DNA of 64,000 bases from Triangularia verruculosa (lineage: Eukaryota; Ascomycota; Sordariomycetes; Sordariales; Podosporaceae): contig MU863883.1 of NCBI GenBank assembly GCA_033296885.1, positions 372,001-436,000 of the forward strand, in the 5' to 3' direction. The position numbers were made by a program, and so were the translations under genes. Positions 34,480 through 46,700 of the stretch are shown in pieces. How positions within the stretch are numbered: the stretch's first letter is position 1; each line of letters starts with the position of its first letter. The notes under the pieces were generated by a model. The model did not search any database and had not been told where the DNA came from. It worked only from the letters and a program-made list of their open reading frames with translations.

Positions 34480-34758
34480 GGGGGCGTTGAGAGTTCGGTT
34501 CGGTTCGGCTGGGCGGGCGGGCACTGGGGTTGATTTGCAATTGCGTGATTATTCTCTTGATGATTTGGGTATCTGGTATGGGATGGGGTTATTTTGCTAC
34601 TTTTTACTTTCTTCCTCTACGCACGAGAGGGTGGGAGCAAAAGAGCAGCTGGAAAGGTAACAATATTGTCGGTTTTCTCCTTTTTGCTGGTCTTTGAACG
34701 GGGGAAGGGGTTACAAACTCATTGCATTGATATAAAGTGATACCAAAAGAATTGGGTT

Positions 34759-34801
<43 letters not shown>

Positions 34802-36640
34802 GGACACGGGATATTTTTATTTTAATACAGGCAACCCAAAAAAAAAGTGGGGGGGGGGGGGGGGGGACGCTGGCAGAGGGGAATGGGANNNNNNNNNNCG
34901 TACCCCCCCCCCCCCCCCCCCCCCCCCCGCCCCCCCCCCCCCCCCCCCCCCCCCCCCGCCCGCCGGTTGAATCGGCAACATTGTATTTTAATTCAGGATG
35001 CGAGACACCAAAAGATAGAGGGGGGTGGAGGGTCGTATCCCCGAGGGATTGGACAAATGGGAGATTGTCAGTCTCCCGTGTTTGCGCAGTCAGCATACCT
35101 GGGAGCGACATAGGGGGGGGCGTATACGTGATATTTCAGGGCAAAATATACATACCTAATTAATACTACTCGTAATCAAGATGTGTCGATTTGCCAATGG
35201 AATTTGGGGAAAGCAGAGTGGCGATGGTTTGAAGGATTTCCATTGAGCAAGACACCCACCCGGCTTCCTGGCAGCGGGTTGCTGGGAATGGCAAAGAGCA
35301 TTACAATACACAGTCTCTGTTCACTATCATCTTTCCCAAGGCCTCCATCAATGTGGTATGGAAGGTATTCAATGGGCAGCCTTTCTTATGAAGCACAAGT
35401 ACCTGGTAGTTCAAGTCAAAAGTGTATATATAGTCTTTTGAGAGTAAACCGAAGCACCGGATGATATGTGACAGGGGTGTGGAGGGAGACAGACTCTGGG
35501 GAGCTCGCCTAGAAATGTCTTGAAATGCAGGCCCTATTGTTGGTTTTAAAAAGGGACATTGAGTTCTATTGGTTAGACCTTGGAAGATATCTTGTGGAAA
35601 AGCACTGACGGATGGTCACAACGCCTAATTTTACCGACACTATCACAAGTTAATGCCATAGTAGTTAGCTTAACTTCAAACGGATATTTTTTTCCGTGGT
35701 AGGCGCGATGGCGAAGCATTTGCCTTACTCTGGAAAAGGTAGGTAGATTCGGGGCGTCTGATGATGATCGGTATCAAGATATTGTAAGTTATGAGGTCTG
35801 ATCACTGGCTGAGGTTGGGCACATTCACATCTCATGATGGAGTCGGTTTGTTTGAACATCATTTACTGTTTTACAACGTCGGGGTTTATATATCTACACA
35901 CAAGAAAGGGGTCCGACGATGTGTCTGCTTTTAACTTGACAGCTCCATCCCTCCCTCGCTTCATTCCCCCTCCCTCTTCCGAACCCCAACGTTTTTGGTA
36001 TATCGTCATGGAAAATAGACAGCTTTTTGACAAGAATGGGGAGAGAAAAAACCATGATCAACGACCGCTTTCAAGCTCAAAACCCCTGACCCAAAACCCC
36101 GAACCCCTACCCATCCACCGGCATATGTCAAAAACATCTATAGTACACACCTACACATCCGTGCTCCTTTCCTTCTTGAGACCACCCACCCACAACATGT
36201 TTTAGCCACCGTCTAATACAAATAAGGCAGGTCGAGTGGTGGATATGTACATCTGGGTTCTTTCGGCGGTCAAAAAGGGAAAGGGTGAGCGCAGATTATG
36301 GAAGAAAAGAACAGAAAACGTCTATCGTTTCGTCCATAAGAGGCCATTATGCAAAGAAGCGGACCGTCGCGCTCGTGACAGTGAGAGGAAACCCGTTTGC
36401 TGATGTCATTGTTGGTCGTAGGTTGTGCCAGAGAGGCCAACCGATCATAGTAAAACATGAAGGCGAAGAGAGGGTAACAAGTCGAGAGCATCATCACCAG
36501 TGGTGTCATCCGGTCAGCTGCTCAGTCGTTATTGCCCGGTAGGCAATGAGTGGGTATTAAGTTGGATAAGCGATCTCGAGCGTGATCAGTGGAGATACAG
36601 GCCTGTGGTATCTCAGATATCCGCATATATGCGGCAAAAT
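34480..36640. other. Intergenic region with assembly gap and homopolymer blocks
   Basis: About 2.2 kb between the stop codons of the CaaX deubiquitinase and TOM40. It is AT-rich from 35.5 to 36.3 kb. The homopolymer and N block at 34770-34967 is listed separately. No coding sequence is supported; open frames across the G/C runs are artefacts of low complexity. Confidence 0.5.
34770..34967. repeat. Poly-G and poly-C tracts around a 10-base gap
   Basis: Thirty-one G follow a T run (34770-34800), about 17 more G lie at 34850-34866, ten N fill 34889-34898, and about 55 C with rare G interruptions run from 34903. The words ATTTTAATACAGG (before the gap) and ATTTTAATTCAGG (after it) are near-identical. 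G-tracts before and C-tracts after the gap suggest a fold-back or a misassembled low-quality join. Treat the exact bases as unreliable. Confidence 0.85.
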
Positions 36641-38002
36641 TTAGAAGGGGATGTTGACTGGAGCGGCCTGGGACGCAGCGATCATTTCCTGCTCGTCCAT
36701 CTCAGGGGCAGCCTCGATGGCAATAGCGACGCCAACCTTCGCTTGTTGCTATTGAGAAGTTAGCAGTCGGATTCTTTTCCTCGTGGATACGATTATTTAC
36801 CGTCATGTGGTCAACATCGGCGGAGAAGGTCATCATAAGGGGAGCCATGACACGCTTCTCGAGCACGCAGCCAAGTCTGCCCTTGGAATCGATTTGCGCG
36901 CGAAAGGTGGACATTCGGAAGTCATACTTGGCACCGAAAGCAGTAACACCCTCCTTCTGGAGACCACCACCCATCATGGGGTTGGCAGGAGCGACAGAAA
37001 GGGTCATATCGACACCGGCCTGGACCTTTTCAGAGAGGCGACGCCAGTACGAGGTGTTGAGAGCACCCTGGGCCTGCAATTGGGCGCTGGCAATCCAGTC
37101 CTCAGCCTTGTAGCGGGCGACATAGGAAACGGCCGTTACTGGGGGCTCGAGTCTGGACTGACGTTGCCAGACAGCTTCGAGACCGACGGCAAGCTTGGGA
37201 GTAAGGGACTGCATGTAATGACCGATAAGGATACCGGTTAAGCCGCCCTCGAGAGCGGAAGGGTTGAGAGCCTTGAGCGAGGCAACGAAATCGGCACCGT
37301 TATACTCGTGTTCGAGCTGGATGGAATCTCCCTGGCCTGTGCCAACCTGGAACTGTGCCTTGCTGACGTGTGTCGAGTTCGGTCCCCATCTCCAGTTGAA
37401 GCGTCCCGAAAGAGCACCAACCTCATCGATGCTACCCTGGGCGAAACACTGTACACTGAATGTTAGAAAGTATACCGAGTTATAACAACTCCAAGGCACA
37501 TACCCGGTTGGTTCCGTAGAGGGCGGCAAATGTATAAGGGTTTAGGCGCTCACTCAGAGCAAACTGGTGTGATACTTGAAATCTTGAGAGCGCGGGTCAG
37601 TGCCATGCCGTCGAGGTTGGGTGCGCCAGCGACCATTATCTATCTGCGCATCACTTTGTGATGCTGCTATAGTTCTGATTCGAGGCAGCCATTGGCTAGA
37701 AAAAACGTACAGAGGGCTCATGCTGAAGGGCTTTGTGAGCTCGGCGCGGAGACCAGAGAACATATGTTGCTGCGCAAGCACATCTCGGCTGACCTCTGTG
37801 GGTTGGACGGTTAGCGTCACTTTTGTTATACCATCTTATATCCAACAAGCCACATACCCTTGGAGATATCCTCTACTTTGCCAGGGTTCGACAAGCCAAG
37901 CTTTGCTCTCCTCTCTTGGAAGGCATTGTAGACATCTGAAAGGCCGGAGAAAACGGGGTTGTTTTGCAATCCTGCAAAAGGCGAGCTGTAGCTGGACGCC
38001 AT
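36641..38002 (-). CDS. TOM40: Mitochondrial outer-membrane import channel Tom40
   Basis: Beta-barrel pore of the TOM complex through which nearly all mitochondrial precursors pass. Five exons: 38002-37858, 37795-37711, 37582-37504, 37448-36801 and 36748-36641, giving 354 aa with consistent phases. Landmarks of fungal Tom40: the N-terminal NAFQERRAKLGLSNPG, HMFSGLRAELTKPFS, FQVSHQFALSERLNPY, LKALNPSALEGGLTGI, AVWQRQSRLEPP, KAEDWIASAQLQAQGALNTS and KYDFRMSTFRAQIDSKG. The end is AAPVNIPF. The usual NQIFAQG is NRCFAQG here. There is no cleavable presequence, as expected. Exon 3 uses an AAG acceptor. The family is certain from my memory of the Neurospora protein. Confidence 0.96.
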
Positions 38003-39350
38003 TGTGACAGCAATCGCAGCTTTTGCGGAGCTGGTTTAGGTTGGGTATTATTCGGAATGGGAGGTGGCCTCGGCGGGAGGGAGTGGACAAGAAGTCGTTG
38101 GGTCACCGGGGGGTGGCCGGAGGGGGTTCTCTCGACGTCGTGGAGTTGAGCGGCTGCTGGAGACTCTCGTCCTGGTTTGGTGAGACTTGAGCTTGACGAC
38201 AAAGGAGCCAGGCCAAAAATTTCGCGGTGCAGCAGACTTGCCCGGTTTGTTGGCCCTTGCGCTGCAGTTTTTGGTGGGGCTTGCTCCAGGTTTGTTAGTG
38301 GTCGCCAAGAACGAGCAGAACCCGTAGCACGGCTCATCTTGGCGAACTCAAACCGAGAGTAGGTGACGACACCACACACCCACACCTAGCCGGGTCCGGA
38401 GAAAGTCACCACCGATTCTACCTACAGGGCACTAGGTACAGAAGCATACGAAGCCCTCCAGGTACGGGTACGGACACAGAGACGACGACACGGCGTACCC
38501 GCTTAGTCCCGGTCTTGGGCGCATCCGGGAGGTTGATAAGATGAAGCCTCAAAAACATATATGCGCATACCTCCATATGAGGGGTAAAAGTGTATCATGT
38601 CTCATATTTGTAGAATATTGAACTCATAACCTTTGAGGTGTCACAGCGCCCCATTTCCTTGTTCGACGGTTGACCACTTTGTGTACCTAGGTAGAAAATG
38701 CGCAGTGGCGTCTCGCCCTTGGCCCGTTGCCCCCGGCGGAAGCCCGGATTCTTCCACCTTCGATTTAGATGGTGCCTCCTTGCGGAACTTTCTCAGTCCG
38801 CACCTGCTTTACTTCTCATGTGTTGAAGCGCATAGCAGGGTCGCATTTGCCGCCGTTGCACCTACGCTCTCACTTATTCAAGGCTCCTGGTGTCATTTCA
38901 GCGCCCTGACATCTATCGTACCCCCCATCTTCCATCCCATCTAACCTCCACGCTGAAAGTGGAGTCCAGTTCCAGGGCCCAGGTTCCCAAACTCTCATCC
39001 CGCGAAACCTCGTTGCTCGACTGGCAATTGCCCACCAACGCTTCCATATCTGTGGCACCCATGGCTTGCAAGCCACATCAATCTGTATAAAGCTCCGTCT
39101 GCGATTTTGGTACCAGACTCTGCCTTCACTCAAACTCAGTGTGACACCTCATTGACCAACAGAGTCACTTCGAGTTCAACGTCTTTCTTGGCAAAGTCCA
39201 TCATACATTAGCTCGTGGAGGAATAAAAGGAGGGGGCATCACCAGTTAAGAGAGAGATCATTGAATTTGTCCGAGCCACAGTAGGGGATACTTCGTTTTC
39301 AGTTCACTTATTACAAGAACGCCCGCAAGGCGATCTTTTGAACGGCCATC
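38003..39350. promoter_or_regulatory. Divergent promoter region of TOM40 and the PFK-2 gene
   Basis: About 1.35 kb. A perfect palindrome TACCTAGGTA lies at 38684-38693, a word that recurs in other intergenic regions of this window. No TATA box is obvious and no gene is supported. Confidence 0.4.
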
Positions 39351-41464
39351 ATGGACACACTCCTGTAAGTCCCTGCGGTGGATACGCCGAGAGAGCGAAT
39401 TGGCATCTAGCCCTCCCCTATGAAGCACCCTCCTCTTCCCTCAAGAACGGTATTGCTGACCGTCCTAGGACTGCTGAAATCGCGGCGAATGCCCCACGTT
39501 ACCGTCGCAAGAGCTCAACCTTTATCGATGGCATTCACGATGTGCCAAGTGAGGAGGGCAACCTGGCTCCGGCTCAGTTGTACAGCACCATGTCGGGTCG
39601 CCTCTTCCACTCGGGTAGAATCGCCATTGTTATGGTTGGCCTTCCCGCAAGAGGCAAGACGTAGGTCTCTGAGTGAGCTTGCGCATAGAAAATCGCTGTT
39701 AACATGTACAAACCAGCCATATCTGTGTTTCAATGGCCCGTTATCTCTCCTGGTATGTTATGCTCCCTGTTTTAGGAAGTACCCGAAGACTAATATATCG
39801 GCAGGCTCGGTGTCAAGACCCGTATCTTCCATCTCGGTGACTATCGCCGCGCCACAGTCGGCCAGGGAGGCCATGTTCCGCAAGATTATTTCTACCCTAA
39901 TGCCTCGCCAGCCTCGGTGATGCTTCGCCAGAAGATTCTCAAGAAGTGCAGGGAGGATATCTACGCCTGGCTGAATCATGAGAATGGCCAAGTTGCCATT
40001 TACGACGCCGTCAATCCCACTGCGAGCGGCCGTCGTGCCCTCGCCAAAGAGTTTGCAAAGCACGATGTCCAAACCCTCTTCATCGAGTCATTTGTAGATG
40101 ACCAAGAAATCCTTAAGGAGAACGCCCGAAACGTCAAGATTTCCTCGCCTGATGTAAGTCTTCGTACGATCAGCACACACGATATGGGACCACGCGAAAA
40201 TGCTCACAGCTCGCAGTTTCACGGCATGGACCCCGATGAGGCAGCCAAACGATATCTCAAGCGGATTGAAACCAAGATTCCTGTATTTGAAACCATGGCT
40301 GAGGAAGAACTCAACTACATCAAGATGATCAACGCCGGCCAAGCTTTCTTCTACAATAACGTCAGCTTCAACTATCTCTCGCATCGAATCGTCTTCTACC
40401 TCACCAACCTCCACATCAAACACCGCACTACCTTTTTTGTCCGTGCAGGTACCGCTACAGAAGAAGACTCGTACAAGGCCGACGCTCCGCTCTCGGCCGA
40501 AGGCGAGGCATATGCTCAGGTTATGGCCGAGACGCTCGTGCGGCACCGAGAGCAGGAACGGCAGGCCACTATCGATCAGGGAGGACCTGATGTCCCTCTA
40601 CGTCCGCTGACGATTTGGACGTCGACAAGGTTGCGGACAATTCAGACAGCTGAGCCGCTCAGGGAGTTGGGGTACAAAGTGCGACACAGGAGCCAAATGT
40701 CGCAAATCAACCCCGGCGTATGTGAGAAGCTTTCGGAGAGAGCAATCAGGAGCTTGTATCCAGAGGAGGTGGAGAAGCATGAGTTAGATCCGTATCACCA
40801 CCGGTATCCCCGTGCTGAAGTTCGTTACTTTTTTTTCCTTACCCCTACTTCACCCCTTGATATCTCACTAACAAATCCCTAGTCCTACCATGACTTAGCA
40901 GTCCGCCTCGAACCCATTATTCTCGAGCTCGAGCGAGAGCAAAACGATCTTTTGATCATTGCCCACGAGTCGGTCCTGAGAGTTCTTTACTCGTACCTCA
41001 TGCATTGCTCTACTCGTGACATCCCCAAGCTCAAATTCCCGCGAGATGAGATTATTGAGATTATTCCGGCAGCGTATCAGAACGAGGCAAAGAGGGTTCA
41101 TATTCCCGGTCTGGATCCGAAGATGATACCGGGCAGCCCAGAGGATATAAGGATTCCTGTGCCGCCTGGGTCGGAGGATTTCGGGGGCAGACAGCTGACT
41201 CCGATCAGCATTCCAGCCATGATTATGGGGAGTCCACCGAGTGCGACGGAAGTGACTATCGGCTTTTTTGGCAAGACTGGTGATAGGAAGGGCAGTGTCA
41301 GTATTGGCGGCGGGGATCGGAAGGGGAGCATCAGTGTGAGCAATAATGGGGGACTGAGAAGTGTGAGTGGGAGCTTTAGTGGCGGGGAGAGGCCGGTGAC
41401 GGAGAAGATTGTGAATAATACTGCCAAGGAGATGGTGGAAGACAAGGTTGCGGATGAGGATTAG
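39351..41464 (+). CDS. 6-phosphofructo-2-kinase with a phosphatase domain lacking its catalytic His
   Basis: Makes fructose-2,6-bisphosphate, the activator of glycolytic PFK-1. Six exons: 39351-39364 (14 nt), 39469-39660, 39717-39752, 39805-40153, 40217-40819 and 40883-41464, giving 591 aa. The kinase half has the P-loop VGLPARGKT (residues 62-69), FHLGDYRR, YDAVNPTASGRR and FIESFVDDQEI...KISSPD, all PFK-2 signatures. In the phosphatase half the canonical RHG is VRAGTAT: alanine (about residue 274) replaces the histidine that forms the phospho-enzyme. The second histidine (IIAHESVLR, about residue 426) and the TSTRLRTIQTA block remain. Yeast Pfk26 has a similar His loss (Ser), so a kinase-only enzyme is likely. 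The C-terminus is a Ser/Gly-rich tail. Confidence 0.94.
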
Positions 41465-41827
41465 GGGGGTTAATGATGGTTGTTTTTGGAGGGCATTGCT
41501 ATGATAATGGGCGTTCGTGGTCAATGGAAGGTGATATGATGGTTGGACGGATGGGCTAGGTAGCAAGTAGTATGAATTTGATGACAAGATTCTTGATTTT
41601 GAATTATTGTGAGGATAGGGGCTGCCATGTTGGTCTGGCGGTTGTCTTTCTGTCATCGTGTAGGGCGATACGTTGATGATAACCCTAACCCAATCTTTGT
41701 CATGCTTGAAAGGCAATGACGTTGCGGCCCCCACGGAAGGTCCCAGTCCGCAGCCCAATGCAAAGAGCTTGGAGGACATTACTCTACATCTCTCACCGCG
41801 ACTTTCAGGACATTTCGAGGACTTAAA
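41465..41827. other. Short intergenic region with AACCCTAACCC box
   Basis: About 360 bp between the PFK-2 gene and the reductase gene. A telomere-like AACCCTAACCC box lies at 41681-41691, about 140 bp before the downstream ATG, and may be a promoter element for the reductase. Confidence 0.4.
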
Positions 41828-42964
41828 ATGAGCGGCAAAACAGCAGTTGTCACAGGAGCCACAGGTCTTCTGGGAAGACAGGTCCTCAAGGCGTTTGCCA
41901 ACAATGACTGGACCGTGAAAGGAACGGGCCTTTCCCGTGCTGATGGCACTGATCTTTTGAAGCTTGACCTGGCCAATGCTGACGAGCTAAAGAAGGTGTT
42001 GGATCATGTCAAGTGAGTACTTTTCCAGTATTAAGTGCAACATAGATGGCTAACAATTCATACAGGCCACAAGTGGTCGTTCACTGTATGTTGATTTTAC
42101 GAGGCATTGATGAACTCATCTGATTAATATGTCCCTCAAAGGCGCCGCAAACCGATTCCCGGACAAAGTTGACAAAGACCCTGAGGGCACACGAGCTCTC
42201 AACGTCGAGGCTCCTCGTACACTTGCCCAGCTCTGTGCCGAAAGATCCATCTTGTTGATTTACATTTCCACCGACTACGTGTTCCCAGGCAAACCCGGCG
42301 ATGCTCCCTATGAAAACAATGCCGAGCCAGCACCGACCAATCTGTATGGACAGACCAAGCTTGACGGTGAGCGAGCAGTCCTCCATGAGTTCAAGATGGC
42401 CGGCAAGGAGGGACTGGGAGTGGTGTTACGTGTTCCTGTCCTCTATGGTTCAGCTAAGAGCAACGCTGAAAGTGCGGTGAACGTCCTCATGGACTCTGTT
42501 CTCAAGGCTCAGCAGGAGGGTGCGAGTATCAGTATGGATCACTGGGCTCTCCGGTACCCAACAAACACCGAGGATATCGGGAGGGTGTGCAAAGGTGAGT
42601 CTTTTTTTTTTTTTTTTTAGCTTTCCCCAACAGCCCGGAAACTTTAAGGGCAGGCTAACGATCGGCAGACGTCGCCGCCAAGTATCTGGAGGCCAGCGAT
42701 CGGGACTCTCTGCCGAGAATTCTTCAGTTTTCGAGTGAAGACAAGTACACGAAGTATGAGATCTGCCAGCTATTTGCAGAGATCAACGGCTTGCCCATCG
42801 ACCGGATTAGGCCCAACACGGAAGGAAACGACCCCAATGCAAGCGTTCAGCGGCCTTACGATTGCCATCTCAGTACCAAGGCATTGAAAGACTTGGGCAT
42901 TGACGTGTCGACCCAAGATTTCGTGGGATGGTGGAGAAGGGAGTTCAGAGCCTTTAGACACTAG
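41828..42964 (+). CDS. NAD(P)-dependent short-chain reductase, RmlD / MAT2B-like
   Basis: Four exons: 41828-42012, 42066-42085 (20 nt), 42142-42594 and 42669-42964, giving 317 aa. It has a Rossmann fold of the extended SDR class. The nucleotide motif is VTGATGLLGRQVLKAF near the start, and the catalytic set includes STDYVFPG and YGQTKLDGE (Tyr and Lys of YxxxK). CAANRFPDKVDKDP after the 20-nt exon and the C-terminal RPYDCHLSTKALKDLGI block match the RmlD_sub_bind family. That family includes dTDP-4-dehydrorhamnose reductase and the beta regulatory subunit of methionine adenosyltransferase (MAT2B). Fungal members of this length are usually annotated as MAT2B-like. Which role it has here cannot be decided without a tree. 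Intron 3 contains an 18-base T run. Confidence 0.88.
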
Positions 42965-43756
42965 AATGTGAGACAGGGAGAGACATGCCCGCAGAACTCG
43001 ATATTTGGACAGCTGCCCCTTGGCATGCCAAAGTCTGGAATACGCGGCGAGGTCCCAGAGGGCCTCCGAAGGGCCATAACACAACATCTGGTACATGTAT
43101 TGTACGTAGTGGAGAGCAGAGGGCGTGTGAGGTGGCTGGTATGTGATGGTGTTTTGGCTTTTTGGAAGAAAGTATAGAGCCCTACCGACCCTTGCTTCCC
43201 GCCATTGCGACTTTCAAGACAGTGATCAGTGAGTGGCTCGGCGAATCTATACTGGATATCGTATAGCGCAAATATCGCCGAAGGCCGTGACGAATGCAAG
43301 TTTGCGTGAATTCCCGCGTTTGAAGGAGCTGTGCAAATTCCGCACAATGGCAGGCACATGTTTGTACCCGTGAAAGCCTCTGTCCGTCCACGGGATGTGT
43401 GAGATGAAGGGAGGTGGTTTGCCTCTGATTAATTGTCATCATTTCCGGATCTTTTTGCTGATGAGTTTTTCTGTCTGTCTCTCTCTCGTCCCCGACCTCT
43501 GTACCTGAAGATTAGCACTGCAACCTGCACCACATACATAGCCTGGAAAGCGCTCCGATCGATCCTCAGGCAACCCGACGACGTGGTTGGCGTCGGTTAT
43601 CTCCAGTAGCAGCCCTAGAACCCTGTGCTAGACCCCTGAACCGCTGAGGATCCACTGATCGCAACACCTCGGCGGCCGGCGGTCCCCCGAAACCTGGCAA
43701 GTAACGGACCGCCAAGGATCCGCGCCGCCTGAGCAGCAGGTGCCAAGGGAGCGACC
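42965..43756. other. Intergenic region, promoter of the RA-PH gene
   Basis: About 790 bp. The last 250 bp, with CT runs around 43473-43500, are a likely promoter and leader. A minus-strand open frame at 43182-43442 shows no domain. No gene is seen. Confidence 0.4.
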
Positions 43757-46700
43757 ATGGCTGGCACCAACACCATCCACTTTTCACCAACACTCAAAGC
43801 CAGCAGACGCCATGCCCTGACAGGCAGGACGGAGAATGCTTGGGCGGCCAGGCTTGCAGTAGACGATGGCTGGTTGCCCGCTAGCACAACTAGCAGCAGC
43901 ATAGCAACTGACAGCAGCACCAGCAACACGGGCAGCTGGGGAGCGAGAAGGGGCAGGAGACGGTCTCGCTCGCTCTCGTCGCTGCTGGACGAGATCCGGG
44001 AAATACTGCCATTGGCTGCCGAAGAGGGCGGCAGAGCGAGAGAGACTGCGAGACAGACTGCTGGCTTCAACCCATCATTCGAGGTCCCGCCTCTTCAGCC
44101 TCTCATGCTGCCACAGCCCCTGTCGTTGAGGAAGGACGGGGGTAATCGTGCTCGACCCAGACTCGTCGGTGCCGATGACGTGAATAATAAGTTCAGGCTG
44201 GCGGGGCACACGCCGCAGGACAACCTTACCGAGAAGCTTGCTTGCTTGTCCCGCCCATCACCTGCACCTGCCACTGCGGTTAATGGTAATGGTAATAGTA
44301 ATAAGAAGATTGACGTCCGGAGCAAACCGCTGCCGCCACCACCGTCCCAACGACCTCCACCACTGCCACTGCCTTTACCGTCATCACCATCAATCCCACC
44401 GGTGGACGCCAACGAAGGAAACGACCCAGAGACCAAGCAGCACGAAACACGGCGCAGGCACGAGACACTGCAGCTTGTCCGCGGGGAGCACGAGGTGGCA
44501 CGGCTGGAAGCCGAAACGAACGGGATCCTTGCCGAACAGCGGAAGCCAGACTGCGACGTCCAACAGCAGACGCAACAGCACCTGCAGCTATCCGCGGTAC
44601 CGCCGCTCACGCCTCTTTCAGCAGCATCCCCCATGGGATTCAGTCCGATGCTGGACAAGTTTTTTTCCTCCGAACGTCGAAGACGCAAGTCCAAGACTTC
44701 TTCGCCTGCCAACGATTCAAATAATACCACTCCGGATTCCACCCCACCTTCGCAAACCACCACCTCCCCCGTCTCACCCAATTCATCACTTTCCCAGTGG
44801 TCTTCTTTTCTCAAAGACAAAGACGTTGGTCAATCTGGGTGCCAACCGCCGGCCCTGAAAATCATGCCTCGACATTACATCAAGGCAGATGGACAGACAA
44901 GCACCGGCGCACGAGATGTAAGTGGGCCAATGTGACATCGCACTTTTTGGGGGGAGGACGCGGTCACTAACAGGTTTCATGCAGTCAGTCACTATTGTGT
45001 GTAAGAACGACTTCGTGGATGTCCCCATCAACCGCGAAACTACGGCGCAGGATGTGCTCGTGGTGCTGAAATCGAAGGGGAAGCTTACTGAACTATCGTC
45101 TGCTGTCATTGTTGAGGAGTATAATTCTCTGGACTTGGAAAGGCCTCTCCGCCGCCAGGAGCGTCTCTACGATGTGGTGGACTCATGGAGCCCGGGTTCG
45201 ACCAATACACTGGCCTTGGCGCACAACGACCGGCACCGCGACTTGAAGCTGGATCTCCAAGGTGCGCCAAAGACACGCGAGGCACCTCCAGGCTTTTGTA
45301 TGCAGATGTACCATCAGAACCCAAAGCGTAAATGGCAGAAGCGGTATATCACACTCTCCGAGGATGGGAAGATGTGTGCTTCAAAATCCCAGAATCCGAA
45401 GCATGGCGACAAAGACACTGTTTCTCTGTGCCATCTTTCAGATTTCGACATGTACCATCCGACGGAGGCTACAATGAGGAGACATTTGAAGCCGCCAAAG
45501 AAGTACTGTTATGCCATCAAGAGCCAGGAGAGGATCAACATGTTTCTCAACACCGGAAACTACGTCCAGTATCTTTGCACCGAGGACCCGGAAATTGCGA
45601 GAAAATTCCGGAGTCACGTACAGGCCTGGAGGAACTGGCATCTGGCTAAGAGTCTGTTGAAAAAGCCGGAAAAACCACCACAAATCACGACTGTGCCTAC
45701 CGAGCCACGGAGGGGCGTGAAAGAGGTTGGAATCGGCAACGGGCACAAGGCAAGGATATCAGTAGACGAATCGCCCTCCGGCATTGGAGCGTTTAAACCG
45801 CTCATCGATCTCGACCGAGTCAACAAGTCGATCGACGATTTCGGCAAGGATTGGACGCCGTCTGACGGTGCCGAGAAGAATGATCCATCTTCTGCTGCCG
45901 CTTTTCCCGAGAACTCGCTGCTTGGCGCCGCATATGAGGAACGTAAGCAGCACCTGGAATCCAAATCAGCAGGAGCTATAGCAGGAAGTCGACGACCTTT
46001 TCCGCCAACACCAGCGACGGGCGAAAGTGGTGGAAGCGGTAGTACATTTGCCGAGCGCCCGAACCCGATTACAGGTACAGACCGCCGGCCGCAAAGTCCG
46101 GACTCTGTTAGGTCGATTCCTAGGGACGCTGTTGCTACTAGCACTGGCACTAGAGGCAGAAACGAGCAAGTTGGTTGGTTTGCTTCTGCGACCGAACACT
46201 CAAGACAGCAGCGCAGCCTGGTCGAACAGCAACAACAGCAACAATTATACCATCAGCCGTCGATGCCCCCGCAGAGTTTGATGCAACGACGCCCGAGCAC
46301 AAGTGGAGGTTCTCGCATGATGGGCGGCCTAGGCAGGTCAGTGTCTCAGCGGAGGCCGCATCAGAATAGCATTGGTGGTGGCGGTCCTGTACCGCTTCAT
46401 CAGCAGCAGCAATTATACCAGCCTACAAACCAGCAGCTCCGTCGACCGATGAGGCAGCAACCACAGCCGCTGATTGATTTGAGCCCAGAGTTTCACGAAG
46501 CACCGCAGTGGTCGAGGGAAAATAAAGGCCGAGCAGTGAAGCCTCAGGACGGAAGACCATTGGTGGACTTGGCGACGGGGCCGGCGTTGGTCTCTGGCGC
46601 GGTGAGGTGTGAGCAGCCACCAAAGGCGTTGATTCATCGAAGCGAGCAGCAGACTTTGTTGCAGAGGCAGCAACAGGGCATGGCGATGAGACCTGTAACG

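Noticed and set aside
34604..35163. Gly- and Pro-rich open frames across the gap
   Set aside because: They translate homopolymers and unknown bases.
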